39,191 nucleotides of DNA from an uncultured Bacteroides sp. GTDB taxonomy: Bacteria > Bacteroidota > Bacteroidia > Bacteroidales > Bacteroidaceae. Position numbers and translations under genes: made by a program. This document shows positions 8,944-17,159 of this stretch, piece by piece (the first letter of the stretch is position 1; each line of letters opens with the position of its first letter). The stretch is from contig CALUOU010000015.1 in assembly GCA_944322335.1 (NCBI GenBank), positions 1 through 39,191 on the forward strand, written 5' to 3'. The notes below the pieces were generated by a model that ran no database searches, was not told the DNA's origin, and saw nothing but the letters and a program-made list of their open reading frames with translations.

Positions 8944-9735
8944 TTAATCCTCCTTCTTTTCCTTAATCATCCCGACACTCATCTCATAAAGCAGCCAGAG
9001 CGGGATGGCTACGACAGCCAAGGTGAAGGGGTCACCTGTGGGAGTGATGACGGCGGCGGCAATGACAATCAGGACAATGGCATGGCGGCGGTATTTGCGC
9101 AACATGCCTTTGTGGACAACGCCCAGCAAGGACAGCAGCCAGGTCACCAAAGGCAGTTCGAAGGCAAGCCCCATGCACAAGACCAGCATCATGAAATTGC
9201 TGATGTAAGAGTTGAGCGAAAGCTGGGTCTCGATGGTGGCGCTCAACTGATAGGTGGAGAGAAAGCGCAACGTCAGCGGATAGACCATGAAGTAACCCAG
9301 CAGCACTCCCAAGAAAAACATCACCGTGCCCAGCAGCAAGGCTTTTCTTACGCCCCGCCGTTCGTTGGGATAGAGGGCGGGACGGATGAATTTCCATACT
9401 TCATAAAACAAGTAAGGAGTGGCGGTCACCACCGACATCCAAAAGGCAGTGGACATGTGGACGAAGAAAGGCGCAGCCAGGTTGATGTTGATCAGCCTGA
9501 GGCTGAAAGTCTCACTGAAGAAATCGCCCTCCAAGTGAAAAGCCTCGCCGATCTTGCGCAGCAGTCCGTAGAACACAAAGTCATTGTGACAAGGTGCCAG
9601 AATCACCTTGTCAAACAGGTAGGGCATGGCGATGAAATAGACCACCGCCAAAGCAAACCATACGCCGAGTATGCGGAACAATACCCGGCGCAGCACTTCC
9701 AGATGATCCCAAAAGGTCAGTTCGTTGTCTGCCAT
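8944..9735 (-). CDS. tatC: Sec-independent protein translocase subunit TatC
   Basis: This polytopic inner-membrane receptor of the twin-arginine pathway binds signal peptides of folded substrates. At 263 residues it has the family length. Visible signatures are the N-terminal FWDHLEVLRRVLFRI, the FYEVWKFIRPALYPNERR loop, FELP in the fifth-helix region and TPTGDPFTL near the last helices. About six membrane segments are evident. It begins 18 bases after tatA. Acidic and basic tail residues (KEKKED) are cytosolic. Confidence 0.96.
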   Translation of the reverse strand: MADNELTFWDHLEVLRRVLFRILGVWFALAVVYFIAMPYLFDKVILAPCHNDFVFYGLLRKIGEAFHLEGDFFSETFSLRLININLAAPFFVHMSTAFWMSVVTATPYLFYEVWKFIRPALYPNERRGVRKALLLGTVMFFLGVLLGYFMVYPLTLRFLSTYQLSATIETQLSLNSYISNFMMLVLCMGLAFELPLVTWLLSLLGVVHKGMLRKYRRHAIVLIVIAAAVITPTGDPFTLAVVAIPLWLLYEMSVGMIKEKKED

Positions 9736-9753
9736 GGCCTGTCTGGAAAGCGG

Positions 9754-10014
9754 TTAAGCGTTTTCGTTTTTCTTGGAGGCGGCGTTGCCGGTATCCTTAG
9801 AGGCAGGCTCGTCAGCGTCCAGATCCTCCTTGGCTTTGTTGATTTCCTGTTTGGCTTCGTTCACACCTTCTTTGAAGCTCTTCACGCCTTTGCCCAGTCC
9901 TTTCATCAGTTCGGGAATTTTCTTTCCGCCAAACAGCAGCAGAATGACCAGCGCGATGATGATCCATTCAGAGCCGCTGGGCAAGAGGAGCGGCATAATG
10001 ATGAAACTATTCAT
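9754..10014 (-). CDS. tatA: twin-arginine translocase subunit TatA/E
   Basis: This 86-residue pore-forming component of the Tat system has one N-terminal membrane helix ([20 protein letters not shown]). The family hinge FGGKKIPEL and an amphipathic helix ([17 protein letters not shown]) follow, and the tail is charged and low-complexity. It is directly upstream of tatC, the usual pairing. No TatB is seen, as is normal for a minimal TatA-TatC system. ATG 10014 is used; an internal Met at codon 7 is an alternative. Confidence 0.94.
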   Translation of the reverse strand: MNSFIIMPLLLPSGSEWIIIALVILLLFGGKKIPELMKGLGKGVKSFKEGVNEAKQEINKAKEDLDADEPASKDTGNAASKKNENA

Positions 10015-10045
10015 TGTTCAGTGATGCATTTTAGGGTTAGTTCCG

Positions 10046-10053
10046 CAAAGGTA
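10046..10053 (-). promoter_or_regulatory. -7 element upstream of tatA
   Basis: Minus-strand TACCTTTG, an exact TAnnTTTG match, lies 32 bases before the tatA start. No clear -33 element is visible. Confidence 0.5.
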
Positions 10054-10124
10054 AAACCTTTTTCGCACATACAGGAAGTTTGCGGGCATATTTTAGGAGT
10101 GTTTATAATTTTGGGAGCCGCCTC

Positions 10125-11066
10125 TCACCAATACCACGCCAGTCCGAAGGAGTAAGGATTCACTTCCATGCCTTTGTCTTTTTGGAACATGCGGTTGGCC
10201 GTGTAGCGCAGGTAAATCCCCAAGTTGCCATAGCCGGCCTGCACCAGCAGGTTAACCCCCACGGGCTGGACGTACATGCCTTTGCCCGCCGTCTGTTTCT
10301 TCCCGCCCTGAACGCGGGTGAAGGATTTCACGCCGTGCCGTATCTCAAACTCCGGACCGATGTTGAAAAACACCCGGCTGCGGTTCCAGCGCTGCTGCCA
10401 TTCGATCTGCAAAGGGATGCGGAAAAAGAAGTGGCGCAGACGGCTTTTGCTGTAATAGGCAGCCCCATCGGTCTCGATGCCCTGGGCGGCGGCCATGGCT
10501 TGTCCGCTCTGGAGGAAGCTGTAGCCGTCTTGTTTCAGCAGGGCATAGTCGCCGTCGATGCTGAAGGAACGGTAGCCCCAGCTCACGCCGGCATTAATTC
10601 CCCAATGGGGATTCTTCTTGAACTGATGGTAGGTGCAGAGCAGATTGAAGCCAAATTCCCAGGAAGCCGAAAGATCCAGACGGGCTTGCGGGCTGGCTCC
10701 GAATCCCAGAAAGTTGTCAGCCAAGCGTGAAAAACCGATGTAGATTCCAGAGACATGTGGCTCATAGTCGTTTTTCCGTTTATTGCCGGGAATGAACGGC
10801 AGCGCGTCGAGAAAGTTCCGCTTGTCCGCGTCCACCTTTTCCAGCCAGACTCCTTCATAGATTTCCACCTCTTCTTGCGAGGACTCATCTCCCTGCTGCT
10901 CATAGACTTTGATGCGCAGGTCGCCCGCGCCTTTACGGATAATGATGGAGTCGCCACGGGTTTCGATGCGGGTCTTTTGCGGTTGGTCTCCGGTTTGCTG
11001 GGCAGCTGCATGGCCGGCTGCTCCCATCAGGAGCAGGGCGGCTATCCAAATATTTCTTGTTTTCAT
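10125..11066 (-). CDS. outer-membrane beta-barrel protein (porin-like, unknown role)
   Basis: The protein has 313 residues and a signal peptide (ALLLMGAAGHAAAQ). The region after it (about 25-80) is polar and may be periplasmic. Alternating, aromatic-rich strands typical of a small 8-10 strand barrel follow, ending in YSFGLAWYW, a good outer-membrane C-terminal signature. I do not recognise a precise family; PorT/OmpW-like barrels are the closest type. It is last in a four-gene operon with an ECF sigma factor, a probable anti-sigma protein and a secreted protein, which suggests an envelope-stress regulon. Confidence 0.75.
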   Translation of the reverse strand: MKTRNIWIAALLLMGAAGHAAAQQTGDQPQKTRIETRGDSIIIRKGAGDLRIKVYEQQGDESSQEEVEIYEGVWLEKVDADKRNFLDALPFIPGNKRKNDYEPHVSGIYIGFSRLADNFLGFGASPQARLDLSASWEFGFNLLCTYHQFKKNPHWGINAGVSWGYRSFSIDGDYALLKQDGYSFLQSGQAMAAAQGIETDGAAYYSKSRLRHFFFRIPLQIEWQQRWNRSRVFFNIGPEFEIRHGVKSFTRVQGGKKQTAGKGMYVQPVGVNLLVQAGYGNLGIYLRYTANRMFQKDKGMEVNPYSFGLAWYW

Positions 11067-11100
11067 CGATGATGTGTTTAAATGTTTATAATTGATTGGT

Positions 11101-11574
11101 TTATTGATCTTGTTTGTTATAAAGAATATCCATCAGCTTTTCCTCATCCAAGCCCCCTTCTATGTAGACCAGGGCGGCCGTCTGGTGTTTTCCCCGTTTG
11201 AAGAGGAGGTAACGGTTCACCATCTGTTCTCCTCGCCTGACGGACGAGAGCTGATAATAGGCGCTGCGCAAGATGCCGTCTTCAACGATTTCTTGTGACT
11301 TGGATACTTTCTCCGATGCGGCATCGTTCCTGATGCAGCGGGTCACGTCGTCCAGGAAAGGGGTCACGTCTTTAAACGTAAGGCTTTTGTAGACAGTCAT
11401 TCCGTAAGACGTAAGTGCGCTTCCGTGGAGTTGGACCATGGTGACATTCTTCTGATTGCCATACTTCTGGAAAAGGGTGGCTATCTGCAAACCTTTTTGC
11501 GCATGCAGACAAAGGGGGAAGAGGCAGCAGAGAAGCGCCACAAAAATGCGGAATATGAGTGGATCATGTTTCAT
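11101..11574 (-). CDS. secreted protein of unknown function (DUF6108/DUF4252-like)
   Basis: This 157-residue protein has a signal peptide (IFVALLCCLFPLCLHAQ). The mature part is small and mixed alpha/beta, with a conserved-looking LTFKDVTPFLDDVTRC segment and GGLDEEKLMDIL near the end. It resembles small exported Bacteroidales proteins found next to ECF sigma factors, such as the DUF6108 or DUF4252 types, but the assignment is from memory of the pattern only. It starts 35 bases after the probable anti-sigma gene and ends 34 bases before the barrel gene. It may sense or signal an envelope condition. Confidence 0.65.
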   Translation of the reverse strand: MKHDPLIFRIFVALLCCLFPLCLHAQKGLQIATLFQKYGNQKNVTMVQLHGSALTSYGMTVYKSLTFKDVTPFLDDVTRCIRNDAASEKVSKSQEIVEDGILRSAYYQLSSVRRGEQMVNRYLLFKRGKHQTAALVYIEGGLDEEKLMDILYNKQDQ

Positions 11575-11609
11575 AAGCTATACATTATATATACATCGAA
11601 AATTATGCG

Positions 11610-12053
11610 TTATGGCAACGGAGACAGGAGCATGCCTTCCAGCTCTTCGTCTGAGAAGCTTACTTCCCGAAGCGCTTCCAAGGCTTTGGCCTGCACCAAT
11701 TGCGGATCGTCGTAACGTTTCCCGTCAATCAGGACATAGCAGCCGGAGTCGCTTTTAGCGGGCAAGGGGCCGAATTGCGCGACTCCGACACAGAGCAGCA
11801 CCGTGGCGGCAATGCCGGTAGCCAGCCAGGAAACGTGCCGCAGAGAGAAACGGCGGCGGACAGGCTTTTCCGTCTGCCTCGGCCTGGCGTTCTGGAAAGC
11901 CTCAGCTTCTTGCGCAAGGCAGGCAAACAAAGGACGGTACACCTCCAGGTGTTTGGGGACAGAGCCGGAAGTGAAGAAGTCCCTCAGGAGACGTTCTTCT
12001 TCACGGGTGGTCCGGCCTTCGAAATAGTTGTCTAACAGTTCTTCTATCTTCAT
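11610..12053 (-). CDS. probable membrane anti-sigma factor
   Basis: The 147 residues comprise an N-terminal cytosolic helical part (KIEELLDNYFEGRTTREEERLLRDFF), one membrane segment (about 74-95, SWLATGIAATVLLCVGVAQF) and a short periplasmic part. The start ATG overlaps the sigma gene stop as ATGA, so the two are translationally coupled. The small acidic N-terminal helices and single membrane helix are typical of anti-sigma proteins in this phylum. A canonical zinc-binding H-C-C motif is absent. The role is inferred from context. Confidence 0.7.
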   Translation of the reverse strand: MKIEELLDNYFEGRTTREEERLLRDFFTSGSVPKHLEVYRPLFACLAQEAEAFQNARPRQTEKPVRRRFSLRHVSWLATGIAATVLLCVGVAQFGPLPAKSDSGCYVLIDGKRYDDPQLVQAKALEALREVSFSDEELEGMLLSPLP

Positions 12054-12568
12054 GCTTCATTCCTCCTTTTTCGTTCTTGAATGATGTGCAGGTAGAGGTC
12101 TCTCACCTTTTTCCTGGCTCTGGACAAGTTGCTGCGGATGGCTTCCGGACTACAGCCTGTGATCTGGGCTATTTCCTCGGTTTCATACTCTTCCACGTCT
12201 TTCATCCGCATGATGGTGCGCTGCAGGGATGGCAGGGTATCCATGATTTCGCGTATCAGCCGCACTTCGTCTTTCATCTCAAGCAGGCGTTCCGGTGTCT
12301 GCCTGTGGACGGAGTGTTGCAGGCTCTCCACAGGACAGGTGTCTTTGTGCTTGCGCCATAGGTCTATGCACACGTTGTGTGTCAAGGTCGTGGCGAACGC
12401 TTCGATGTTGCGGCAGGTCTCCAGCTCACGGCGGCTGTTCCAGAGCTTGAGCAGCACTTCTTGCACGGCATCTTCAGCATCCTCCTTGTTCTCAAGCAGT
12501 TTGTGCGCATAGTTCAGCAACCTTGGCCTGAGCGGCAGGACAGTATGTTTAAACTCATTTAGTTCCAT
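12050..12568 (-). CDS. ECF-type RNA polymerase sigma factor
   Basis: This 172-residue group IV sigma factor has region 2 (ENKEDAEDAVQEVLLKLWN, then IEAFATTLTHNVCIDLWRK). Region 4 has a helix-turn-helix (EIAQITGCSPEAIRSNLSRARKKV). I place the start at the ATG encoding MELNEF (12568); a 26-codon in-frame extension upstream lacks sigma homology. It is first in the operon with an anti-sigma-like gene, a secreted protein and a barrel. It is divergent from blaI, with palindromic operators between the two. Confidence 0.9.
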   Translation of the reverse strand: MELNEFKHTVLPLRPRLLNYAHKLLENKEDAEDAVQEVLLKLWNSRRELETCRNIEAFATTLTHNVCIDLWRKHKDTCPVESLQHSVHRQTPERLLEMKDEVRLIREIMDTLPSLQRTIMRMKDVEEYETEEIAQITGCSPEAIRSNLSRARKKVRDLYLHIIQERKRRNEA

Positions 12569-12672
12569 TGCATCTATATGACGTTTGAGAAAGAAAAACG
12601 TGACATGAAACAACGGAAAAAAAACGGTATGCCGCTCATTCCGCAAAAGCCGACAAAGAGATCACAAAGAAT

Positions 12673-12734
12673 GAACTAAAGCCTTTAGTTCTATTTAACT
12701 AAAAAGATTAGTTTGCAAACTAAATATTTTAGTT
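12673..12734. promoter_or_regulatory. three palindromic operators for the BlaI-type repressor
   Basis: AACTAAA-N3-TTTAGTT occurs at 12674-12690 (flanked by G and C that extend the symmetry to 12673-12691) and at 12718-12734. Between them is the perfect 16-bp palindrome TTAGTTTGCAAACTAA (12708-12723). The last two overlap and sit over the expected blaI promoter (TTTG 12712-12715, TTACTTTG 12733-12740, 17-base spacer). This predicts autorepression. The distal site lies toward the sigma gene, so it may act on both. Confidence 0.7.
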
Positions 12735-12756
12735 ACTTTGCGGAAAAACAGAGAAC

Positions 12757-13116
12757 ATGAAAGGACTCACAGCTAAAGAAGAAGAAATCATGGGCTATTT
12801 CTGGGAGAAAGGTCCGCTGTTTGTGAAGGAGCTTTTAGCTTTCTATACCGATCCGAAGCCGCATTTCAACACGCTTTCCACCATTGTGCGCGGTCTGGAA
12901 GAGAAAGGCTACCTCAGCCATGAAGCCTTCGGCAACACCTACCGCTACTATGCCGTAGTGAACGCGGAGGACTTCAGCCGCCGCACGCTGAAACAGGTCA
13001 TCAGCAAATATTTCCACAACTCCTATTTAGGCGCCGTCTCCTCGCTGGTGAAGGAGGAAGACATTTCTGTGGACGAGCTGAAGCAGCTCATCAGGCAAGT
13101 GGAAGAAGGAGCGTGA
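12757..13116 (+). CDS. BlaI/MecI-type transcriptional repressor
   Basis: This 119-residue winged-helix DNA-binding protein of the penicillinase-repressor family is normally inactivated by an M56 sensor protease. Signatures are TAKEEEIMGYFW, the recognition region NTLSTIVRGLEEKGYLSHE and the wing FGNTYRYYAVV. A C-terminal dimerisation helix pair follows (DFSRRTLKQVISKYF ... VDELKQLIRQ). It sits 50 bases before an M56 peptidase gene, the standard pair. No beta-lactamase gene is nearby, so the regulated function is unknown. Confidence 0.9.
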   Translation: MKGLTAKEEEIMGYFWEKGPLFVKELLAFYTDPKPHFNTLSTIVRGLEEKGYLSHEAFGNTYRYYAVVNAEDFSRRTLKQVISKYFHNSYLGAVSSLVKEEDISVDELKQLIRQVEEGA

Positions 13117-13166
13117 TGAGTTGCAGAAGTACATCGGGCTGTTATTAATGAATCCTTAAATTCCTT

Positions 13167-14640
13167 ATGATTATGGGCAGTTTGTTAGTCTATATATTGA
13201 AGTCCGCGTTTTGTCTGGCGGCTTTCTACCTTTTTTATACATGGTTGCTGAGCCGGGAGACTTTCCATCGGTTCAACCGGATGGCATTGTTGGGCGGGGT
13301 GCTGTTGGCCAGTGTGCTGCCTTTGGTGGGAATGGCGGCCGGCCACCCGCAGGAGGCTGTTTCTACGCTTGTGGGACGAGGAGATCCATTGGCGCCGGTT
13401 GTACCGCAGCCTGTGAACGCCAAGGCTGGTTCATGGTGGACGTTCGGACTGCTGCTGGCATATGCCGGCGGGGTGATGGCCGTCCTGTGCGGGAAGCTGG
13501 TCTCGCTGGCGCGCCTGCTGGGCGGTGATCCGTTCAGGACGACGTGAGACATTGGCGGCTTGCTTGCCAGGAGAGGGCGGCGCACTGCTGGCCATACATG
13601 AAAAGGGGGGTGCGCCTTTCAGCTGGATGCATTTCATTGTGGCCACCCGCAAAGACTTGGAAGAGAATGCCCGCCCCATTCTGTTGCACGAGCTGGCACA
13701 CGTGCGCTGCCGCCATTCATGGGACTTGTTGCTGGCCGACCTCTGCATCTGCCTGCAATGGTTCAATCCGGCGGCATGGCTGATAAAACGTGAGCTGCAG
13801 ACCGTCCACGAGTATGAAGCCGATGAGGCCGTGCTGCGTGCCGGAGTGGAAGCGAGACAATATCAACTTTTATTAATAAAGAAGGCTGTTGGCACCAGAC
13901 GCTACTCATTGGCCAACAGCCTAAGTCACAGCAATCTTAAAAAGCGTATCACTATGATGCAAAAAAGAAAATCAAATCAGTGGGCACGTGCGAAGTGCCT
14001 TTACGTGCTCCCGTTGGCAGCTGTCGCATTGACTGCCTTTGCCCGTCCGGAAGTTTCGGAAGTATGCGACCAGCTTTCCACCGCCAAAGTTACGGATTTT
14101 GGCGCATTTGTGAAAGCGGAAAGTGTGGAAAATGCCATTCCGCAAGACTCGGCAAGAGACCGCATGATATCATTGAGCATAGTCCGCACCTCTTCAGAGA
14201 GCGGTTCAGACGATCCTCTTATTGTGGTGAACGACAGGGTACAGCTTGGAGATTTCAAGTTGGACGACATTGATCCTTCGCAGATCAAAAGCGTTTACGT
14301 GCTGAAAGGAGAAGAAGCCCAGAAGGCGTATGGCGAACAAGGCAAAAATGGTGTGATTCAGATTTTTCTCAAAGATGCCGGAAAGGCAGGCGAAAACGCT
14401 GAAGCCAAGACCGTGGAGAGAATATGGGCCACAGGAGTGGTGAAAGACAGGGACGGAAAGCCTGTGACAGGAGCGATCGTGCGTGTGGCCGGTACGAATG
14501 AGGGAGTCGTGAGCGACAAACAGGGAGCGTTTGCCATGCAGGTGCCGGAAGGAGCCGAACTGGAAGTGATGTATATCGGTACCCGAACAGTCAAGACAAA
14601 GGCTCAGCCCAACCTGACGGTCACACTGGAATTTGAATGA
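13167..14640 (+). pseudogene. BlaR1-like M56 sensor metallopeptidase, frameshifted
   Basis: Two overlapping frames together make one M56 protein. Frame one (13167-13547) has N-terminal membrane helices (LLVYILKSAFCLAAFYLFYTWLL and WWTFGLLLAYAGGVMAVL) and stops at TGA 13545. The next frame continues with VIRSGRRETL, APFSWMHFIV, the zinc motif HELAH with downstream EYEADE, a further helix, and a tail with a plug-like segment. It ends in a carboxypeptidase-like regulatory domain (ATGVVKDRDGKPVTGAIVRVAGT). Dropping one G at about 13521-13525 would restore LARLL-G-VIRSGRRETL, so the sequence has one extra base. The lesion could be a real mutation, an assembly error or, less likely, programmed frameshifting. 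The start is ATG 13167 or 13173. Confidence 0.8.
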
Positions 14641-14662
14641 TTTTGCTTCGAACCGGATCTTA

Positions 14663-14709
14663 AAAGCCCTGTGTGCAGCGGATCGCGTGATCATGGCATG
14701 CAGGGCTTT
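14663..14709 (-). terminator. possible terminator between the M56 gene and miaA
   Basis: AAAGCCCTG (14663-14671) and CAGGGCTTT (14701-14709) are perfect complements with a 29-base inner segment that can pair partly. On the minus strand the stem ends in CTTTTA, which suits miaA. The long loop makes this only moderately convincing. Confidence 0.4.
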
Positions 14710-14727
14710 GCCGCATGGTTGCGGATT

Positions 14728-15633
14728 TCATTGGCCGGACAGCCTTGTGAGGAGATAGCTTATAATTTCTTCTTTCTGATCCGGATGAAACCAGCGTATT
14801 TCCTGATCCCGTTTGAACCAGGTCATCTGCTTGCGCGAGTAGATGCGCGAGTTCTGCTGGATTTTTCCGATGGCAAACGGCAGTGTCCATTCGCCTTCGA
14901 GGTAGCGGAACATCTCTTTGTAGCCAACCGTGTTCAGCGAATTGAGCTGCCGGTAGGGGTAGACATGGCGGGCTTCCTCCACCAGTCCGTCTTCCACCAT
15001 CTGCAAGACCCGCCTGTTGATGCGGTCATACAGCTCCTCGCGGTCACGCGTCAGTCCCACCTTGATGATGCGGAAGGGACGTTCTTTGACCCGGCGTGTG
15101 CGGAATGAGGAATAAGGCCGTCCCGTCATGTAACAGATTTCCAAGGCATGAATGACCCGTTTCGGATTTTTCAGGTCTACCGTACGGTAATATTCCGGAT
15201 CGCGCAGACGAAGCTCGGCGCAAAGCGCGTCCAGCCCCTCAGTCTCATAACGCCGCATCATCAGCTGGCGGGTTTCGCCATCCACAGTCGGCATATCATC
15301 AATGCCCTTGCACACTGCGTCCACATACATCATTGAGCCGCCTGTCAGCACCACCACTTCCTGCTCTTGGAACAAGGAAGGAAGCAATTTCATCACTTCT
15401 TCTTCGTAACGGGCGGCACTGTAGTAGTCCGTCAGCTGCAATGTGCCCACGAAGTAGTGCCTCACCCTTGCCAACTGTTCAGGAGTAGGAGCCGCCGTGC
15501 CGATCTTCAGGTCGGCGTACAGCTGTCTGGAGTCTGCAGAGACAATGCAGGTACGGAACATTTCGGCCAGTTGCAGACTCAGTTCGGTTTTCCCGACACC
15601 GGTGGGACCAATGAGGACGAGCAAGGCAGGCAT
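14728..15633 (-). CDS. miaA: tRNA dimethylallyltransferase
   Basis: This cytosolic enzyme transfers a dimethylallyl group to N6 of A37 in tRNAs reading UNN codons. The 301 residues show the P-loop [27 protein letters not shown], the [17 protein letters not shown] block and [46 protein letters not shown] and the C-terminal W/F-rich end complete the family pattern. It lies 33 bases after upp and is last in the long minus-strand run. miaA near lpxA is common in Bacteroidales. Confidence 0.95.
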   Translation of the reverse strand: MPALLVLIGPTGVGKTELSLQLAEMFRTCIVSADSRQLYADLKIGTAAPTPEQLARVRHYFVGTLQLTDYYSAARYEEEVMKLLPSLFQEQEVVVLTGGSMMYVDAVCKGIDDMPTVDGETRQLMMRRYETEGLDALCAELRLRDPEYYRTVDLKNPKRVIHALEICYMTGRPYSSFRTRRVKERPFRIIKVGLTRDREELYDRINRRVLQMVEDGLVEEARHVYPYRQLNSLNTVGYKEMFRYLEGEWTLPFAIGKIQQNSRIYSRKQMTWFKRDQEIRWFHPDQKEEIISYLLTRLSGQ

Positions 15634-15666
15634 GACTTTTCTGTTTCGCTTGAGGTTTCTGAATCG

Positions 15667-16326
15667 TTACATTTTCTCGCCGTAAGCCAAGTCTCCCGCG
15701 TCACCCAGTCCGGGAACGATGTAGGCATGTTCGTTCAGGGCGGGATCAATGGCTCCGCACCAAAGGATAACATCGTCTTGGGGAAAGAGGCTTTGCAGGT
15801 GTTCCACGCCTTGTCGGCTGGCTATGATACAGGCAATGAGCAGGCGTGTGGGCCGACCTTTAGTACAAAACGCCTGGTAGGCCAGCTCCATGCTTTCGCC
15901 CGTGGCCAGCATGGGGTCTACCAGCAGGAGAGTCTTGTCTGTCAGAGCTGGAGTGGCCATGTATTCCACGCGCACGTCCACTTGCCGGTGTTCCGGATCT
16001 TTGTAATAGCGGTAAGCAGAAACGAAGGCGTTTCCCGCGCGGTCAAACACGTTCAGAAAGCCGATGTGCATGGGAAGCCCCGCACGGAACACGGTCGCAA
16101 TGACGAGGTCATCGTCAGGGGTGCGGACTTGGGCAGTGCCCAAGGGTGTCTGCACATTTTTTGCAGAATAGGTCAATGTCTTGCTGATCTCGTAAGCCAT
16201 CAGTTCGCCGATGCGTTCGATGTTGCGGCGGAAGCGCATGCGGTCGGTCTGTATGCTCACGTCGCGCAGCTCGGCGAGATACTGATTGAGGATGGTGTCA
16301 CTCTCGGCAAAATTAATGATTTTCAT
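15667..16326 (-). CDS. upp: uracil phosphoribosyltransferase
   Basis: This enzyme of pyrimidine salvage makes UMP from uracil and PRPP. The 219 residues contain the PRPP-binding loop LLLVDPMLATGES and the typical C-terminal uracil-binding segment VPGLGDAGDLAYG. VFRAGLPMHIGFLNVFDRA is the usual TVLRAGLPM-like block. It sits between a pRiA4b ORF-3-like gene and miaA. The start ATG 16326 matches the family length. Confidence 0.93.
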   Translation of the reverse strand: MKIINFAESDTILNQYLAELRDVSIQTDRMRFRRNIERIGELMAYEISKTLTYSAKNVQTPLGTAQVRTPDDDLVIATVFRAGLPMHIGFLNVFDRAGNAFVSAYRYYKDPEHRQVDVRVEYMATPALTDKTLLLVDPMLATGESMELAYQAFCTKGRPTRLLIACIIASRQGVEHLQSLFPQDDVILWCGAIDPALNEHAYIVPGLGDAGDLAYGEKM

Positions 16327-16460
16327 CAGAAGCCGTCTGTTTTTTTAGTTATGAAAGAGAAGACTTAGCAAAAAAGGACACGGATCTTACAGGCTACCGT
16401 TTCGCGGAAGAATGAGAAGGCATTCGCAGAACCTTGCCTGTATGATCTGTGCCTGTGGCA

Positions 16461-17024
16461 TCAATACCTTTCGTCGTCATACGGGTTTCCGCCGCCTTCG
16501 CCGAAACCTTCGTAGCCGTCCTGGTCAAACTCATCGTCGTTATAGCCTTGGTCGCCATAGAAGTTCTCGTCCAGGTCAAGGGCGGCTGCGCTGTTCTTGG
16601 CTTCATATTCGTCAAAGTCCACAGTCTGTTTAGGCGGCTCGCCTTGGCTCTTGGTGCATTTAGCCTCCTTGATGTGTTTGCCGGTAATGATTTCGGAAAG
16701 TTCGATGAAAAAACTCCGTTCGGTCATGTAGTCAAACACATAGAGCAGTTTTTGCTTCTCGTCTTCCACCAGTTCGTTGATACGGGTATCTTTCATGACC
16801 CAACTGTCAATTTCCGGGTTGTCATCCATTTCCTCCAAGGTGACCTCTTTCTCCCGTTCCCAATAGTCATCGCAGATAAAGAACGAAGTCATCTGGTCAT
16901 CAGTGTAGTTCACGGATTTCAGGATGGCTTTGTGGAAATCATAGAAAGTGGCTTCCGGGTCTATTTGTATTTCTCTGACAAAATCGTCCACCTCGTCAGA
17001 GATGAGGGTAAATCTGTAAATCAT
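16461..17024 (-). CDS. plasmid pRiA4b ORF-3 family protein
   Basis: This 187-residue protein has the family fold seen in MIYRFTLISDEVDDFVREIQIDPEATFYDFHKAIL, then SFFICDDYWEREKEVTLEE and LLYVFDYMTERSFFIELSEI. The last 55 residues are a very acidic, Gly/Asp/Tyr-rich tail (for example DQGYNDDEFDQDGYEGFG) that looks disordered. The biochemical function of the family is not known. It sits between lpxA and upp on the same strand, with gaps of about 135 bases on each side. Confidence 0.82.
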   Translation of the reverse strand: MIYRFTLISDEVDDFVREIQIDPEATFYDFHKAILKSVNYTDDQMTSFFICDDYWEREKEVTLEEMDDNPEIDSWVMKDTRINELVEDEKQKLLYVFDYMTERSFFIELSEIITGKHIKEAKCTKSQGEPPKQTVDFDEYEAKNSAAALDLDENFYGDQGYNDDEFDQDGYEGFGEGGGNPYDDERY

Positions 17025-17159
17025 AGTTGTCTTTTACTTCTTGCTTTATTGAATTGTTTGTATTATCTAATTACTAAAACAGTTCGCGAATCATTCCCTG
17101 TATTTATACAAGCCGATTAGAAACATCAGACAAACTCTCCCGCCTCAAGAGTCCTTTTC

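Noticed and set aside
8932-10155. 407-codon plus-strand open frame
   Set aside because: It lies opposite tatC and tatA, which are secure. The translation is rich in Gln and His and has no family features.
13525-14640. second M56 ORF as an independent intact gene
   Set aside because: It begins at a GTG within the preceding frame and lacks the N-terminal membrane helices, which are encoded directly upstream in another frame.
15367-16368. 333-codon plus-strand open frame
   Set aside because: It is antisense to upp and the miaA 5' part, both clearly recognised.
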